Positions 28,733-41,143 of a stretch of 64,000 bases of DNA are shown here, in pieces; position 1 is the first letter of the stretch; the number at the start of each line of letters is the position of its first letter. The DNA comes from Kappaphycus alvarezii. Its lineage: Eukaryota > Rhodophyta > Florideophyceae > Gigartinales > Solieriaceae. Under the pieces are notes generated by a model. That model ran no database searches. It was not told where the DNA came from and worked only from the letters and a program-made list of their open reading frames with translations. Made by a program: the position numbers and the translations under genes. The stretch covers positions 372,001 to 436,000 of the forward strand of contig NADL03000548.1 of the NCBI GenBank assembly GCA_002205965.3, in the 5' to 3' direction.

Positions 28733-28914
28733 CAATACAGATAGAGAAGAAGAGAATCAGCCGCGCTGATAGAGGTGGCTGACGTAAATCTAACATCAAT
28801 TGATGGCTTCTTCCCATCCATGCTTTTCAGTAGGAATTGCAACTCTCTGAAGATGGCCTAGAACTCCACCAGCTAGAAGATGTAAGTTATCTATCATCAC
28901 TCCATCTAAATTCG

Positions 28915-29111
28915 TGCCTCTCTTACCAAAAGGCACACTTCCGCAGCTGTCATTTCTAACGCGGTATACCTGCTTGCCGGCATTGAGCCGTCCCTGTAAA
29001 GAATGGTTTTTATTCTTAACCAGTAACGACCTGTTGCGCACAAAGCACTTCCAGCAGCTTGGATACAACAGAAAATCTCCTCCATACATTGTTATGAACA
29101 ACAATTCCCCC
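28915..29111 (+). mobile_element. 5'-truncated LINE, family 1
   Basis: CTTACCAAAAGGCACACTTC, then CTTGCCGGCATTGAGCCGTC and a TAA stop match the last 27 codons of the copy at 39023-39385. The 3' UTR ends in CATTGTTATGAAC...AATTCCCCC at 29111, the family terminus. Confidence 0.65.
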
Positions 29112-29960
29112 TTTTTCAAGGGCGATGTAAATTGTTATACAGAAGCATGCCGCGCGATTGATCTCGCCTGAAGACAGCTGCCTGTTGCCTGATCTCCTCG
29201 CGCCTTCCTAGATGAAACGAATACATATGCCATCCTTCTTTATACAACGCCAACTTGGAAACTCCCTGGGTTCTCAACTCTGAAGTATTCCGGAAAACAA
29301 ACCCACAATTTTCCTGCGGGGTAGCTGGTCGGCTGGTATATTGTGACACAAGATAATTTGGGATATTGATTTTGGATAGAATTATCCCACATTAAGGCAC
29401 GGATCATGCATCTAACGTGACAAAAGAGAGTGATAACACATCCAATTTGCCAAATGGACATCGAACACTGCGAAAAAAGGTAAGGTGAGGGAAAAAAGCA
29501 GGAAAATCAAAAATATTCCATAAATAAGTAAATAGAAGCGATCCCTTCAAGTAACCAGCCTCTCAATATCAGCAATCATGGTTGCGGAAGACTTGGGTCT
29601 GGTCTTCGGTGGTCTAACGACGTACGGATGGCTCCGGGTTCTATTTATCATGAAATCAAACATGGAGTGTCCTTTTGCAAACTTAGAAGGGATTTTTAGG
29701 TGTTTTTATTTTTGGAGATATATTAGATCTATCCTTGCGATCTACCCTGCTCAGTCTGTCGTTTGTTTCTACAGTGAGCTATTTCTGAGGCCGTGAATGC
29801 GAATTAAGGAAAATAATTGGGTGTTTTACTCTTTAAATATATATTCGATCTGTGCTAATCAGAATGTGTCAAGTAAATCATGTTCATTCTGAGAGAACGA
29901 AGAAGACCCACTGTAATTTCGGAAAACGGGGAAAGAATGATATGAAAAGCAGCTCATCAC
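29112..29960. other. No gene; two LINE-3'-end-like scraps
   Basis: Short open frames only. LINE 3'-UTR-like words occur on the plus strand at about 29690 (TTTTTAGGTGTTTTTATTTT, AGATATATTAGATCTATCC) and at about 29818 (TTGGGTGTTTTACTCTTTAA). Both are read on the minus strand and are degraded. Confidence 0.4.
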
Positions 29961-30390
29961 CTCGTCAAAAATTGCGTGTGGCTCAATAAAAGAAACCTCA
30001 TTGAACTTTTTTCTTCCTTAGTGAAAACTTTCACACCTAAAAGAAGGTTTCGTACTAAATTTTTGTGGTGGTTGGCATTTAAAACAGTGGACATTGACAT
30101 TTATGTCCCGACATCATACACTGCAAATCCAAGCAATGAGGGAAATCGAGGAAAAGCGAATAAAGACCATGAAAAACGAAATTTTTATGGAGCACTTTGA
30201 TTGGGTTAAGGCCTTCTTGACCCGATACGGGATCGCTGATCTTCGATATATTTTCAACACTGAATAAATACGGATATATTTTAGTGAAATGGCCAAAAAG
30301 AGTGCCGGCAATTGGTTATCAAATAAGCAGCAGTTAGCGAAAGTAGTTAACACAAAAGGAAAAATTGCGCGGCTTACAGCAACGGCTGTG
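29960..30390 (+). pseudogene. Possible pogo/Tc1-like transposase fragment
   Basis: A forward frame gives MREIEEKRIKTMKNEIFMEH, FDWVKAFLTRYGIADLRYIF, NTE, a stop, then IRIYFSEMAKKSAGNWLSNK. The shape (a helical stretch, H-F...L..YGI.D...IFN.E) resembles the segment before and at the first catalytic Asp of pogo/CENP-B-like transposases (IxNxDExG). The catalytic D is not present, the frame carries a stop and the rest of the core is not visible. Confidence 0.35.
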
Positions 30391-30399
30391 TGAAACGCC

Positions 30400-30980
30400 A
30401 GTGGAAATTCTTACACGTCAGACTTACTATTTCCTTTTAACTATTATCACGTTATGTGCGCCATATGTAATAGTAAAATGACCTGTACTTGCCACGCGAC
30501 TCTGGTACGATGGGTCCCATCCCAAAGTGGGCATGATTAAAGGTATAATGTGTAGGGAATAAACAGCAGGACCTGTACTATTTTTACTGTTTAAGTTCCT
30601 CCCTACCCGGGACTCGGGATGGGGACCGCTGTTACATCCCGAGTAAACGTGGCGTGAGTTGCGCCACCCGTTCCACATTAAAGTAGAATTGTGAAACATG
30701 GCAGCTGCAATGCTGCCATGTGTTACGCTCACCCCCCATCGTACAATTCCAACAAAGTATTCCCTTAAGATTGTAAAAATCAAGGTGCCAGCATAAAGAA
30801 AAGCCACCCTTGAAACAACAAAAAATTAGAGAAGAAAACAAAAAATCTCACGAGCAGTTTCTTGACCTCAGCACTGATTGCATCGGTCACTTCTTTACTC
30901 ATAAGCTAAGTTTCTCTTTCGATGAGCAGTTGGGGTTATTAGGTTCCAGTACCTCAGTAAGGAATACATAAAGGTCATTC
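30400..30980. other. No recognisable gene; one perfect hairpin
   Basis: The minus-strand open frame at 30427-30807 has no motif I know. The inverted repeat ACATGGCAGC (30696-30705), loop TGCAAT, GCTGCCATGT (30712-30721) is perfect. Confidence 0.4.
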
Positions 30981-32450
30981 GGTTCGTCAAAGGGGTCTTA
31001 TAAGTAGATAATGGCCTCCAAAGATCCTATAAGAACTCCTTTGATAAGAACACAGGAGTCTTAGGAGCTACTACCTCGGATGTAGACGATTTGCTTGTCA
31101 TTTGCCGTCGCCGTGACTTCAAAAGGTCCGGTCCACCCGCCAATGCAGTAGGCAACATGTTTCTATATCCATATTTATACCAGATCTCAGACTTGAGAAG
31201 TGAAATATGCAGCATATGGATAGTGGTGGCTTAATGAAAATTGGCCGCGTAAGCGTGCCATCTCTTGCTGAATCGGGAGTCTAGCCTTGATTCCGACTAC
31301 CGCGCGTCTGCGTGGTTTATTTAGGCATCGGTGGCTCACCTAAAACTTGCGTTGACAGGTACTCACTGAAAATAAGCGCAGTAGGGACGACGATTTTAGA
31401 TGCAATGATGTTGTCTAGAAAACTAATTGACATTGAAGTAGTAATGCATCACTTATATTAGGATACAACTTCCGTAACTTTCGGAGAGTGTTGTGGAGCG
31501 GGTGATGATAGCGTTATCCATGCCGAGAGCTGTTTTTGACTCCACACCAGGTTTTCCGACGTCCAATCCCGATGTACAACCGACCATGACAAAAGAGTCT
31601 CGGAATTGCAACCCTTGATCTACACCCATCCAATAAGGAAGCGCAGTATAGACAATAGACCAGCAGTCAATAATGGTTTCACTCACAGTCTTGGTCGACA
31701 CTTTATTTAAGAATATAGCAGCGCTAAAACGCGTCAAACTGTCAACGATATGTAGAGCAGTTTTCCCATCAATACATGATATCTATCATCGATGATTAAT
31801 TGAATCTCGAATATTTGCCACCGATCGTGACGGAAAGCCAGCTAGGATCATCCTAAATGCGTATGAATTGGTCACAGGTAGCAGATGTTTCCTATAACGT
31901 CTTAAATGAGTGGGAAGTGAAGTGGTTCGGTCTAATTCGCTTTAAAGACGCGAAATAATTTGTCGCAGATGAGTGTAAGGACTGTCAGTGGATCACAGAA
32001 AAAATTATCATAGCGAAGTACTTCAGCGGAGAGAGTGACTCACCAGCAGCTCTGATCAAACCGACACTCCACTGTAACTCAGCGGTACGTGTGGTATATC
32101 CCCACCAGTTTATTATTTAGACCGCGATCGTTTTCGTAATCCTATAGGAAAGCCTCTCAAGCCGACGTTAAGCTGTCAAACAACAAAGTAATACCCGTTC
32201 TGAGCACGAGCCTTTTAGTCGAAGTCCAGTCCAAGAAGACCCTTTAAAGCTTTGCCTGGATCATTGATTAAGTAGGTAAACCTGGCTAACAGCCAAAACA
32301 ATTGCAATAGGATTTTGTGGGAATACTGACAGGGGACCCTCAAATGGGGAATTTTTCAGAAGCAAGGCTTTACCAAGGCACATTAATTGAGCGCAACCGT
32401 CAACACTAAGCGTTGTGCACAGGATCACGAAGTCTTGTGAGGCTACACGC
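30980..32450 (-). mobile_element. Fossil LTR-retrotransposon polyprotein fragment
   Basis: The minus strand at 31453-31800 encodes an integrase core: LTRFSAAIFLNKVSTKTVSE, YWMGVDQGLQFRDSFVMVG and PGVESKTALGMDN (second Asp and Glu in the expected spacing). Weaker coding traces extend on both sides. No LTR pair was identified. Old, with many breaks. Confidence 0.55.
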
Positions 32451-34790
32451 TATCTATATAAAATAACATAGAGAAAATAGTCTTTGCTGCACTCTCACAT
32501 TCCCTGTTACCCAGATATCCAATTGTTAATTGTGACCTGTGATGAACAATTAGGTGTAGAATACATGGCATTCAAACCCATAAGTAAAAAAAGACAGTAT
32601 TTCTTAAAGTAAACCGACAGAAATTTTTACTAAAAATTCAACAACGCACAGAAAGGAAAGACTTCCACTTGAAAATGAAACCTAGAACTAAAGCAAGTCG
32701 AAATCAAAACAGCAGTGGAGCCGGCGCAAGCGATCCTACCTTTGAAGCAGAGAGTAAGGCAGCTAGGGCGCTGCTAAAGGAGTAGTGAAGATGACAGCAG
32801 TGTGTTTCTTAAAGTTTAGGGCAAAAGTAATTGGAGGGTGTACCCAGATACCTTCAAGAACCAAGATACACCCGCATCTTAAAGAAAGTATCGGAGCTCT
32901 ACTCTATAACTTCTATGCTTGTGTTAACTCAGTAGAAATTACTACAAAGTAGAGACAAAACAATAGAATAGTTTTGTATAGAACATAAAAAATTAAATAA
33001 AAAGATAATCACGAGGTCCACGTCAAATAAAAATATTGTATAAAATGAATATACAGCAATAAAATAGATAGCCGGTTTCAATGAGCCTCAAAATTCATCC
33101 AAGAAGATGCAGCTTTTCTGCCGCACCCATGTGTACCAAAAAATTGTAAAAACAACAGAGGTCAAGTCTGTGCTACAAATCGTTGTAACAGAGGAATTGT
33201 TACAGTGGTAGAGGGAGACGATACATATTGAAATAGCAAGTAACTAGGGGGAAAATTAGGGGAGTAAGTAACTATCTGCGACAAAATAGTGGGGATTTTT
33301 GCCATATGCTGTTCTAGGGAGTCTTTGAATTGTGAATGGCGGTACTCAGTTGCTTTACACGTATGAATCATTGGTAAAGATAAATTACATGGACTCCTAG
33401 GGCCAAAATTACAGAAATACACCATTTTTGGTGGGCATTTTTCTAATATTCAATTCGAATATGCATACATTCGCTAAAAATCTTACAGAAAAATGATTAT
33501 AGATTTATTTTTACTTTTTTCTCTTGAGGTTATTGAATTTACAGTGGATACTGTAAATATAGTTACAGTTACAGTATCCACTGTAAATAGAATAGAGGAA
33601 AGAGGTTACAAATGGGAGATCGTTTATTGTATGGTATACGTTACCTGATAAACAGTCAACTTGGATGAAATTGTATAAAGTAAAAGCAATGCCAATATTC
33701 TCTGTTATTTTTATTGTTTGATAAATGGTACTACGAGAAAAACTTTCTATACAGAATGAAATAAAAATTAAAAAATTTTTTATGTACAATAAATTATTGT
33801 AAATGTGATAAATTTCTTTTAAGTACTCTCCGAATTTACAGTCACACATTTCAAATCAAATTACTAAAATACACGTATTAAGTGGTCTCATACTGCAATC
33901 GAGCGACTATTTGGGTGGTAAAAGTGACTGAGATGAATAAATACCTTGTTCCAAAACGGTTATGTTAAAATGTAGCGACAAAAAACATGTTAATTTTAGA
34001 AAAACTGTATCTTTAATGTAAAATTTCTATTAAATCGAAGCGATATATATATTTTAGACAGAACAAAACCTGAAAATTAGAGTTGTTTATGAACTATATC
34101 CGCGAAAAAGTACTACGCATTATACTTAACATGTTTGGAAGTCACTTGTTTCTTCCAGGTTTTTCTTCTCTCTAACGGAAATTTTCTCTAGTGAGAATGC
34201 TCTCACCTAGCTTTTGAGTGACATGCATGGAATACTGGATGAAATAGGACGTGGGTTTCAAGATTCTTTATGTCTCGCTGTGCAATTTGGAAGCATGAAA
34301 TATGAAGTGAACGCCCTTTCACTTATCCAGCCAGTTCCCTATTGATAGCTTTCTATTTTGAAATTTCTTCTGTCCGGATTATTTTCTGCTTGCCAAAGTT
34401 TCAATATACTGCATGATGTAGCGCTCTATATTCAGTCACACTCTAAATAAACAAAAATAGCTTGATGCTGTGTTAATAGGTACAATAATTTGAATTCTAA
34501 ATTTGCGGAAATGCAAATTTAAATATTGGTTCAACAAAAAAGAACCTCAGCAATTTCCCTAACAAAAACGAACCAATCATAAATTTTCAAAAAATAGTTG
34601 GAAAATGAAACAATATGTTAAGAAGCTCAATAATTAGTTAGAAAGAAGGGGTTCTCTAAAGAGATATAAATAGAATATCTCAGGTAAAGTGAAATACTGA
34701 AGTAGTACAGTAGAATTGGATGAAAAGTTTAGGGTAATATAATTAAACTTTCATTAGCGGATGGAACAGGCCATGAAAATGATAATAAAA
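32450..34790. other. AT-rich stretch without recognisable gene
   Basis: Low GC and short open frames only. The minus frames 33162-33425 and 33511-33849 carry no known motif. A strong hairpin lies at 33537-33588. Confidence 0.45.
33537..33588. repeat. Perfect 20-bp inverted repeat
   Basis: The left arm ATTTACAGTGGATACTGTAA (33537-33556), 12-nt spacer and right arm TTACAGTATCCACTGTAAAT (33569-33588) are exact reverse complements. It could be a tiny MITE relic or a hairpin RNA. Confidence 0.65.
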
Positions 34791-34794
34791 ACAA

Positions 34795-35250
34795 TCAGTT
34801 AAAGAAAATATACGGAAAGTCACCAAAAAGGGAAGCAGCGAAGAAAGCGAGCATCGTAAAAACTCTCGCCCTCGTCACCCAAGGCGCCATAGATATCAAA
34901 TTTGACATAGGAAAGGAGGATATTTTTACAATGTTTCTCTGCACTGCGAGTGTCATGGCATCGCCTGCGGTAACTGTGCTTGGAGAAAATTGGCGGAGAG
35001 CAGAAGTATTGGCAATAGTAAAGTCTACGGCAAAACCATTTTTGTTAAGACAATAGTCTCCCTTAATGTATACGTCCATTCGTAATGGACGGGATTCCAA
35101 TTAATAGAAGGAATGGGATCCTGGATCGGAAGCATACGTTAGAGGAATTCAGTGACGCTAAGTTTCTCACAAAAGCAGGCGAGAACGAAGGACGTGATTC
35201 CAGAGATTCATATATCGTCTTCGTACTTGCAGGTGCACGTACGTTTGCTG
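34795..35250 (-). mobile_element. LINE family 2 endonuclease fragment
   Basis: The minus strand encodes CKYEDDIYESLES (about 35230), SRPLRMDVYIKGDYCLNKNG, FAVDFTIANTSALRQFSPST, VTAGDAMTLAV, ISMAPWVTRARVFTMLAFFA. It aligns block by block with 4750-5376 (CKYEDG, ALRMDIYI, IAVDVTVAHPSARRNISPST, ISIAPWATTARVF). Diverged and old. Confidence 0.65.
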
Positions 35251-35254
35251 TTTA

Positions 35255-35770
35255 GATCCAAGACGGACATGACGACCACATAGCATATATATACCACATA
35301 AAGAAAGCATATTTACAGGGTTGGGGGAATTTAGGGTGCCTAACTTATTGGAAATGTAGGAGGGTTATTTTAAGAGACTAAGCATGGGGGAGTTCTGTGA
35401 ATATACAGTACTGTATATTTCATAAATTTGGAAGTTTCTGTCATTATAGATGGAAACATTAGGGGTTCATTTACCGTATGAGAAAATTTCTTGAGAACAG
35501 CTCATAATGGATCTTTTCAACGCTTAACAAGTCCATAGAAATCAAAGAAACGGTATCGTTGGCTGCATTGCCATTTCAGCCGAGCACCTGGCTAAACTGG
35601 GGCGAAAATCATATACCTTTATTATTAAAAAGATTAAAGTGTTGAAAGCTGAGGTTCACAACCCTTTTTTTGGTTAATCGAGAAAAATTAACACTATTAT
35701 GGAGTTTTGAAACAACTCTTGCACTCTAGGAGACTATATTTTTCGATGAACGGTTAGGAAAGTATAAACC
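35255..35770. other. No gene; possible LINE 3'-end scrap
   Basis: TTGGGGGAATTTAGGGTGCC at about 35321 resembles the LINE terminus read on the minus strand. Nothing else recognisable. Confidence 0.35.
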
Positions 35771-35772
35771 GG

Positions 35773-36200
35773 TGATGGTGAGATTGTAAGAACTAGATAT
35801 TTCCCAGAGCGGAGGTTTTTGCGAGCGAAAAATTTCTACCTGTGTTTAGATGTGGGAAAAAGACGTAATGGATAAAGAATGGTGTTCAAGGGGCTACAAG
35901 CGATTATATAAAAGGAGCACTATCTACCATATATACTCAGAAGCTAACGTCTAAGTAATGATTTTCAGGTCAACTGTTGGCTTTAAACTTCGTAACTATT
36001 TGGATATGAACTTGAAGTTTTCAAAAATTTTCTTTTCTATTTACTTAACGAGTTGGGTCACTCAACTTTTAAATACTTTGGGCTAACCTTAAGGTCTAAA
36101 AGACATATTAAATGCTATGGAATGAATTCAAGGGAATCTTGTGGACAAAAAGGGCCCACAGCGGATAATCCCAGAATGATCATCTAGATATAATCCACTA
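35773..36200 (-). repeat. Old gypsy-family LTR
   Basis: Diverged copy of the 6963-7682 LTR in the same orientation. Shared words include GCGGAGGTTTTTGCGAGCGA, GGGGCTACAAGCGATTATAT, a TTTGGGCTAACCTTAAGGTCT block and ATTCAAGGGAATCTTGTGGA. Confidence 0.65.
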
Positions 36201-36601
36201 AGTCTCCATCTTTCACAGCTAGAGCCAAAAAAATCTCTAAAAAGCCTGAATTTCCAATGCCGCGCATATAAATTCTGCCAAACGGCCCAAAATGATAAAT
36301 AGATATGTAATCTCCGCGGATATATCGAAGTATTTCAATAGCTCCTCACCACCATCATCTCCGCTGGAACTGAATCTGGAGATGAATTAGATCTCGATTC
36401 GAAAGGTTTTATTCGAAAAAAGAGAACCAAAAATTCAAATATAAAAGAAAATAGGCCTTTGCATTGAATTTGGATTCGTACAGGAAAAATACTTTCTGAT
36501 TTATTTTTTTGAAAGAAAGCTTAGCTTTCAACGGCAGAGTGCCTTTTACCTGCATTGACTGAAGTAGGATTTGCGAATTGAACGGCGTTTGGCTTAGGTT
36601 T

Positions 36602-37575
36602 TCATCTTTTTGAGACTGCTCCCAAATATAGATAAAATGCATCTAATTCTAGTATAAATAGCTTTTTAAAATGAAGATACATGGTTGTGGGACGAGCACA
36701 TTGTATATCATTTATTGCATCGGTATTGAATCTCTCCTGACCCGCAATGTTGTCCAGTAATTTTATGAAGCCTTGCGCAAAGAAGCATTTGATCAATTTT
36801 TTTTTCAAACTACGCTCGGATATTCTCCCTATCACTGTCTTTAAATCCAAAAATTTCTCAGTTAAAGTTCTTAAGGATACCAAAAAATCATTTATATACA
36901 CCCTTTCAAATGTAAGTCCTCTCAAAACCTCATCCAAAGTTCTGTGGAATGTCACTGGGTCATTAATGAGATCAAAAGGCACCACTTTGAATAAGAATGT
37001 AACAATTTGCTGGAAAATTTGTTTAGGCCTTATATCTTTTATCCAAAGGAGTCAGATAATAGTCAGTATACACTTCAAGTCATGTAAATTATCTCCTTCC
37101 CTCAGAATACTAGGGATTTGGATGGAAGTTTACGTTGTAAATCGATCATGTAATATTGCTTGATTTAATTACCTACATTCGACGCAAAAAAGGCTTTCAT
37201 GCTTTACTGGCGCAATCAGGACAAGAGTTTACCATAGTGACGATTACTGCTGAAAATTTTCATTTACCAGCATTTTTTAACAATTTTTTAAATAAAATGC
37301 TCATATCTTGTAAGATTATGTCTAGGTCTATTGAAGTTTGGCTGAGTATCAGTAAGGTCGAAGCATTGAGTAACTGGTACAATTACTTGTCTTAAGTTGG
37401 AAACGATCCACGCAATGGTCTCGGGAGATGTTGAGATCCCTGATATTTTCGTAGACGCGGAAGAGGGGAGAAGTTTTAGTTCCTCGCTAATACCCGTTAT
37501 CTTTTGCCCTTCTTGAAAGCTAACTTTCCATCTCCGTTTTATTGAAACACATCCGTTGCATCTATGTGTTTGCAC
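36602..37575 (-). pseudogene. Reverse transcriptase remnants of the old gypsy element
   Basis: The minus strand at 36602-36985 encodes LINDPVTFHRTLDEVLRGLT, FERVYINDFLVSL and KKKLIKCFFAQGFIKLLDNI (cf. MNAPATFQRMMNEVLKGLPF, YIDDVVIF and the LSKCFFAKTSIQLLGHI region of the young element). The minus strand at 37288-37575 encodes VTQCFDLTDTQPNFNRPRHN (cf. VTHSFELTDTKPIYHRPRRQ). Fossil. Confidence 0.75.
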
Positions 37576-37844
37576 CTGATAGCCGCCAGATCCTCAGCTT
37601 AGTCAAATGAATATACACCCTTCAAACCCCGGAACAAATCTCTCGCAAACTGCGACGAATCAAGAGCCCAGATCTACCATCAAATCTAATTCGTCCTCAG
37701 TATCATACCTTCAATCGTAATAATTCCGTTCAATGATTAGTATCCTTATACCTTAGAAGTTTCCATTTCTTAAGGCTTTTTTTTACTCGGAACCTTCGCC
37801 TTCATAGATAAACGTGAAATATTCACTGTCTGTATCTATCAAAT

Positions 37845-38588
37845 TTCAAACGAAGGCAAGTTTTAACAAGAAGGAAATGTCGCTTGCCGAGTTTAATAGG
37901 TTTCCCTAGCGAAGTGGCTTATGTACCTAGGCACATCCGCAGTTCCCTTAATAATTGCAATGCCATCACCAAAAGGAATCGTCAAACAATCGCCCAAAAT
38001 CCCTATCATCAAATGAATAGGAAAAAGAAAAACACTCGAATCTACGAAATCGTCCTCTAGTCGCACTTCCAGTGCAGTGCTCAAATGCGCGGGAACGTGT
38101 GGCACGCAATAGTCTCGTGATTTGCTGACATTGGCAGCACCTTTCCAATCCGGTGGTGCCAGTTCCCCACACAAAACCGCCTGTCAAATCCCACAGCATA
38201 CCACAGTGCAGTATAGTTCCACGTGTATAGTTCCGCGTAATGCACCACAGTGTTCACTGTCTGTCACATCATACAGTATCCCACAGCGCATTATCGTTCC
38301 ACGTGTATAGTTCCACGTAACATACCGCAATTAACACCATTGAACACCTCTCCAAGTCCACCATAGGCAGCTCCCCTGCATCCACGTGGTCCATTCAGAT
38401 TGCTCCACTTGGCCAATACTCCTACAAGTGCCTGTGATACTACAACACATGTTGGACATTCATAGGCAAGGAGGCGGTTTGAGCAGTCATTCAGATGCCG
38501 TTTCTGGAAGGTTTGGTTTCGACCCAAATCTATGACCCATGCACGGTGCCCGACCTCGGACAAAGGGGTTAGCGACCATCCATAAACA
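37845..38588 (-). repeat. 3' LTR of copia A
   Basis: 744 bp, about 95% like 49875-50631 by eye. Contains two copies of GTTCCACGTGTATAGTTCC (from about 38216 and 38297), each with a CACGTG palindrome and followed by a CGTAA word. Near the second copy runs ACAGTATCCCACAGCGCATT. Confidence 0.85.
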
Positions 38589-38590
38589 CT

Positions 38591-39015
38591 CCTCCTCGTG
38601 GCTCCTCCAAGACCAACCCTCACTAAGATGAGACCGAGCACAGTAGGTCCGAGCGGTTTGGTAAGCATTTCTGCATCGTTGTCCTATGACGCCACATATA
38701 CTACGTCCAGAGCAGACTTGGTCACAAGCTCACGAATGAAGTGCAAACGAACGTCGATGTGCTTGGCACGACCAGACGGGCAGCGCTCTCCAGTAGCCCA
38801 GGTGATGGCGGAGTGGTTGTCGGAAAGAAACGGTACAGAAGCGTTATTGTCAAATCCAGCTTCTTTCAGTACCCTGGTGACCGAAACCGTCTCTGTGCCG
38901 CCAACATCATTGCGTTGTACTCAGATTCGCAAGTCGACAACACAACCGTAGACTGTTTCTTAGCCCCCGGTTGCAGGTTGCGTCACCGAGTTTGACCATG
39001 AATCCGGACATTGAC
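38591..39015 (-). pseudogene. RNase H end of copia A pol
   Basis: The minus strand reads RKSMSGFMVKLGDAT, TVVLSTCESEYNAMM, then AKHIDVRLHFIRELVTKSAL and NDAEMLTKPL. These are the copia RNase H landmarks (RKSxSG, STxExEY, KHIDxRxHFxRE, DxLTKPL). The N-terminal continuation is beyond the LINE insertion. Fossil. Confidence 0.75.
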
Positions 39016-39022
39016 TTGCGGT

Positions 39023-39385
39023 GTAGAAGGTATAAACCACTGCTCGCGACTGCTAATAGAGGGAGGCTTGTGCCTATCCCGATATCCACCCTTGGAGGCT
39101 GGCACCCACACGCGTACGCGGTGCTAACCGATGTCGCGCGGAACGTGGCCGTTCGAGCGATGGAGACCTATGGGATGGTTAGAGCGGTGCTTACCCAAAG
39201 GCACGCTGCTGCGGCCGTCATGTCCAACGCCGCATGCCTGCTCGCCGGCATTGAGCCAGCTCTGTAAGAAAGGTCATGTACTGTAGTGTTACCCATCAGC
39301 GAAGACTTATCCCACATAACGCATTAGCCGCGTGGATATAGCCGACCACATCTTCCATGCATTAAAATAACCCAAAAATTCCCCC
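39023..39385 (+). mobile_element. 363-bp LINE family 1 insertion with target duplication
   Basis: Flanked by TTGCGGT (39016-39022 and 39386-39392). The two sides are adjacent copia RNase H sequence, so both edges are certain. The forward coding part reads PLLATANRGRLVPIPISTLG, GWHPHAYAVLTDVARNVAVR, VRAVLTQRHAAAAVMSN and LLAGIEPAL, stopping at 39265-39267. The 3' UTR ends CATTAAAATAACCC...ATTCCCCC. This copy fixes the true 3' terminus of the family. Confidence 0.9.
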
Positions 39386-39392
39386 TTGCGGT

Positions 39393-40885
39393 CTATCGTG
39401 TCACCGGCATAGCGGCATCAACGTAAGTGTGCAACTTTGTGCTCCTGGATGTGTATGTCATCCCAAACCGGCGGAGATAACGCAGGAAACGCTTCACTCC
39501 ACGATGGCAATACGCAGACGGTGCCTTCCGAAACCGAGCAAGTATGAGAACATGAGCAAGAATGTCTAACCGCGTTCTCAAGGCCAAATAAAACAGGGAA
39601 CCGATCATCTGCTGATACCTTTCCACGAGCACTGGCGACTTACCTGTTTCAGCAGCAATTCCTTTGAATTAAGATTCCACCATAAGTGGGTATGCTGGTC
39701 TTGATTGCTCAAGTCCAATCCTCCGCAGAATGCTCTCTGTGTACAAGGACTGCGATATCGTCAGGGACACTGGTATGTCACCCGAGTTTAACTCCCATCA
39801 AGCTGGACTCCGGGGAACAAGTCAACCTTTTCTGAAACGCGCATGCCGTATACACCTTTCAGCTCCTCTAAAATGTCATCCCGCTCGGAATTGTCATCGC
39901 AAGCACCAGCAGGTAGTCAAAGTATATTAGAATAAAAACCTGCCCAGATTTTGACTTGCACCGAAACACGCAGGGTGAACTTGGTAATTCCTGCAACCCC
40001 AACCTATAGTGGTCGCCACACAGCTTGGTTTGTCATGCTAGGTGAGCTTTCTTTAGCCCGTACATGGCCTTACGGAGTCTATAGCACATTGGTGCTCTTC
40101 CAGGTATGCCACGAGGAGACATTACCCAAACGCTTTCCTTCGTTTCGCCGTTCAGGAAGGCTGTTCTCACATTCAGCTGTGCAACACGCATTCTCAGGCA
40201 AACTATCAAAAAAGGAAAATGCGCACCAACGAGAACGTCACGACCAGTGCATATGTCTCCAGGTAGTCTTGGTCGTAGGTCGGAAAGTTACCTCCGTCCA
40301 CGACTCGGGCTTTGAAGCGATCCACCGTTCCATCGTATTTGCGTTTAACATTCAAAATGGCATGCGTTGGGGGCGGCTGGGCACCAGTGTTATCATCAGT
40401 TCCCATTTGCACTCGGAGTCCAATGAATCGAACTCATCATTAATTGCCGACTGCCACAAGTTTCGCTCTTCCGGAGTGGCTGCCGTGGCCTTGCGTAGCG
40501 GGGGCTCATCACTAGTAGTGACGGTAATTTCTGTGCGACACTCCGCCGAAGACGCTGTAAACCTCCTGGTCGGCCGGTGACGTTCACGTCGTGGGTAGCG
40601 CGACTCGTGAGGTGGCACTGGAGGAGCATCGGGAGAAGCTGGCAAGTCTTCGTTACAGTCATCTGCATCAGCCTCATTTGCGTCTTCACCCCGTGGACTA
40701 GCCTCAACATCAACTTGCAGCTCCTCCATTGCTGGATCTTCATCGGGTGGATGAGGCCCTGCAGGGATGTCGTTCTGCAGTACGATCTCACCGCTAGAAT
40801 TCGATGCGGAGTTTAAGTCCTCAGTGTCGTTCATCATAGTCCACATTTTTTGACTCATCCCATCAACCGCGTAGTCAGTAAACAT
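39393..40885 (-). pseudogene. Reverse transcriptase region of copia A
   Basis: The minus strand shows RNLWQSAINDEFDSLDSECK (copia entry motif W..A...E..SL), a VKRKYDGTVDRFKARVV motif (40206-40412) and LEHRTYRI upstream. The RNase H start (HTYVDA then YAGDTIDRK) ends at the LINE. Fossil. Confidence 0.65.
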
Positions 40886-41143
40886 GGTGCACCCGGGAAT
40901 TTCGATTCGTCGAACGTGACATGGCGCGTTTCCATCAGATGTGGAGTACTATCATCATTCGTAACTAGTATCCGATAGGTCCTATGCTCCAGAGTCTCCA
41001 AATACACCCCCACAAGTGTACGAGACTCGAACTTGGATCCAAACGGAAGTCGCAGCACGTACGCAGTACACTCAAACACCCGCAAGTGTGCTAAGTACGG
41101 TTTCTTACACGTCTTGACAGAGTATGGCGTGGTACTGATTGCC

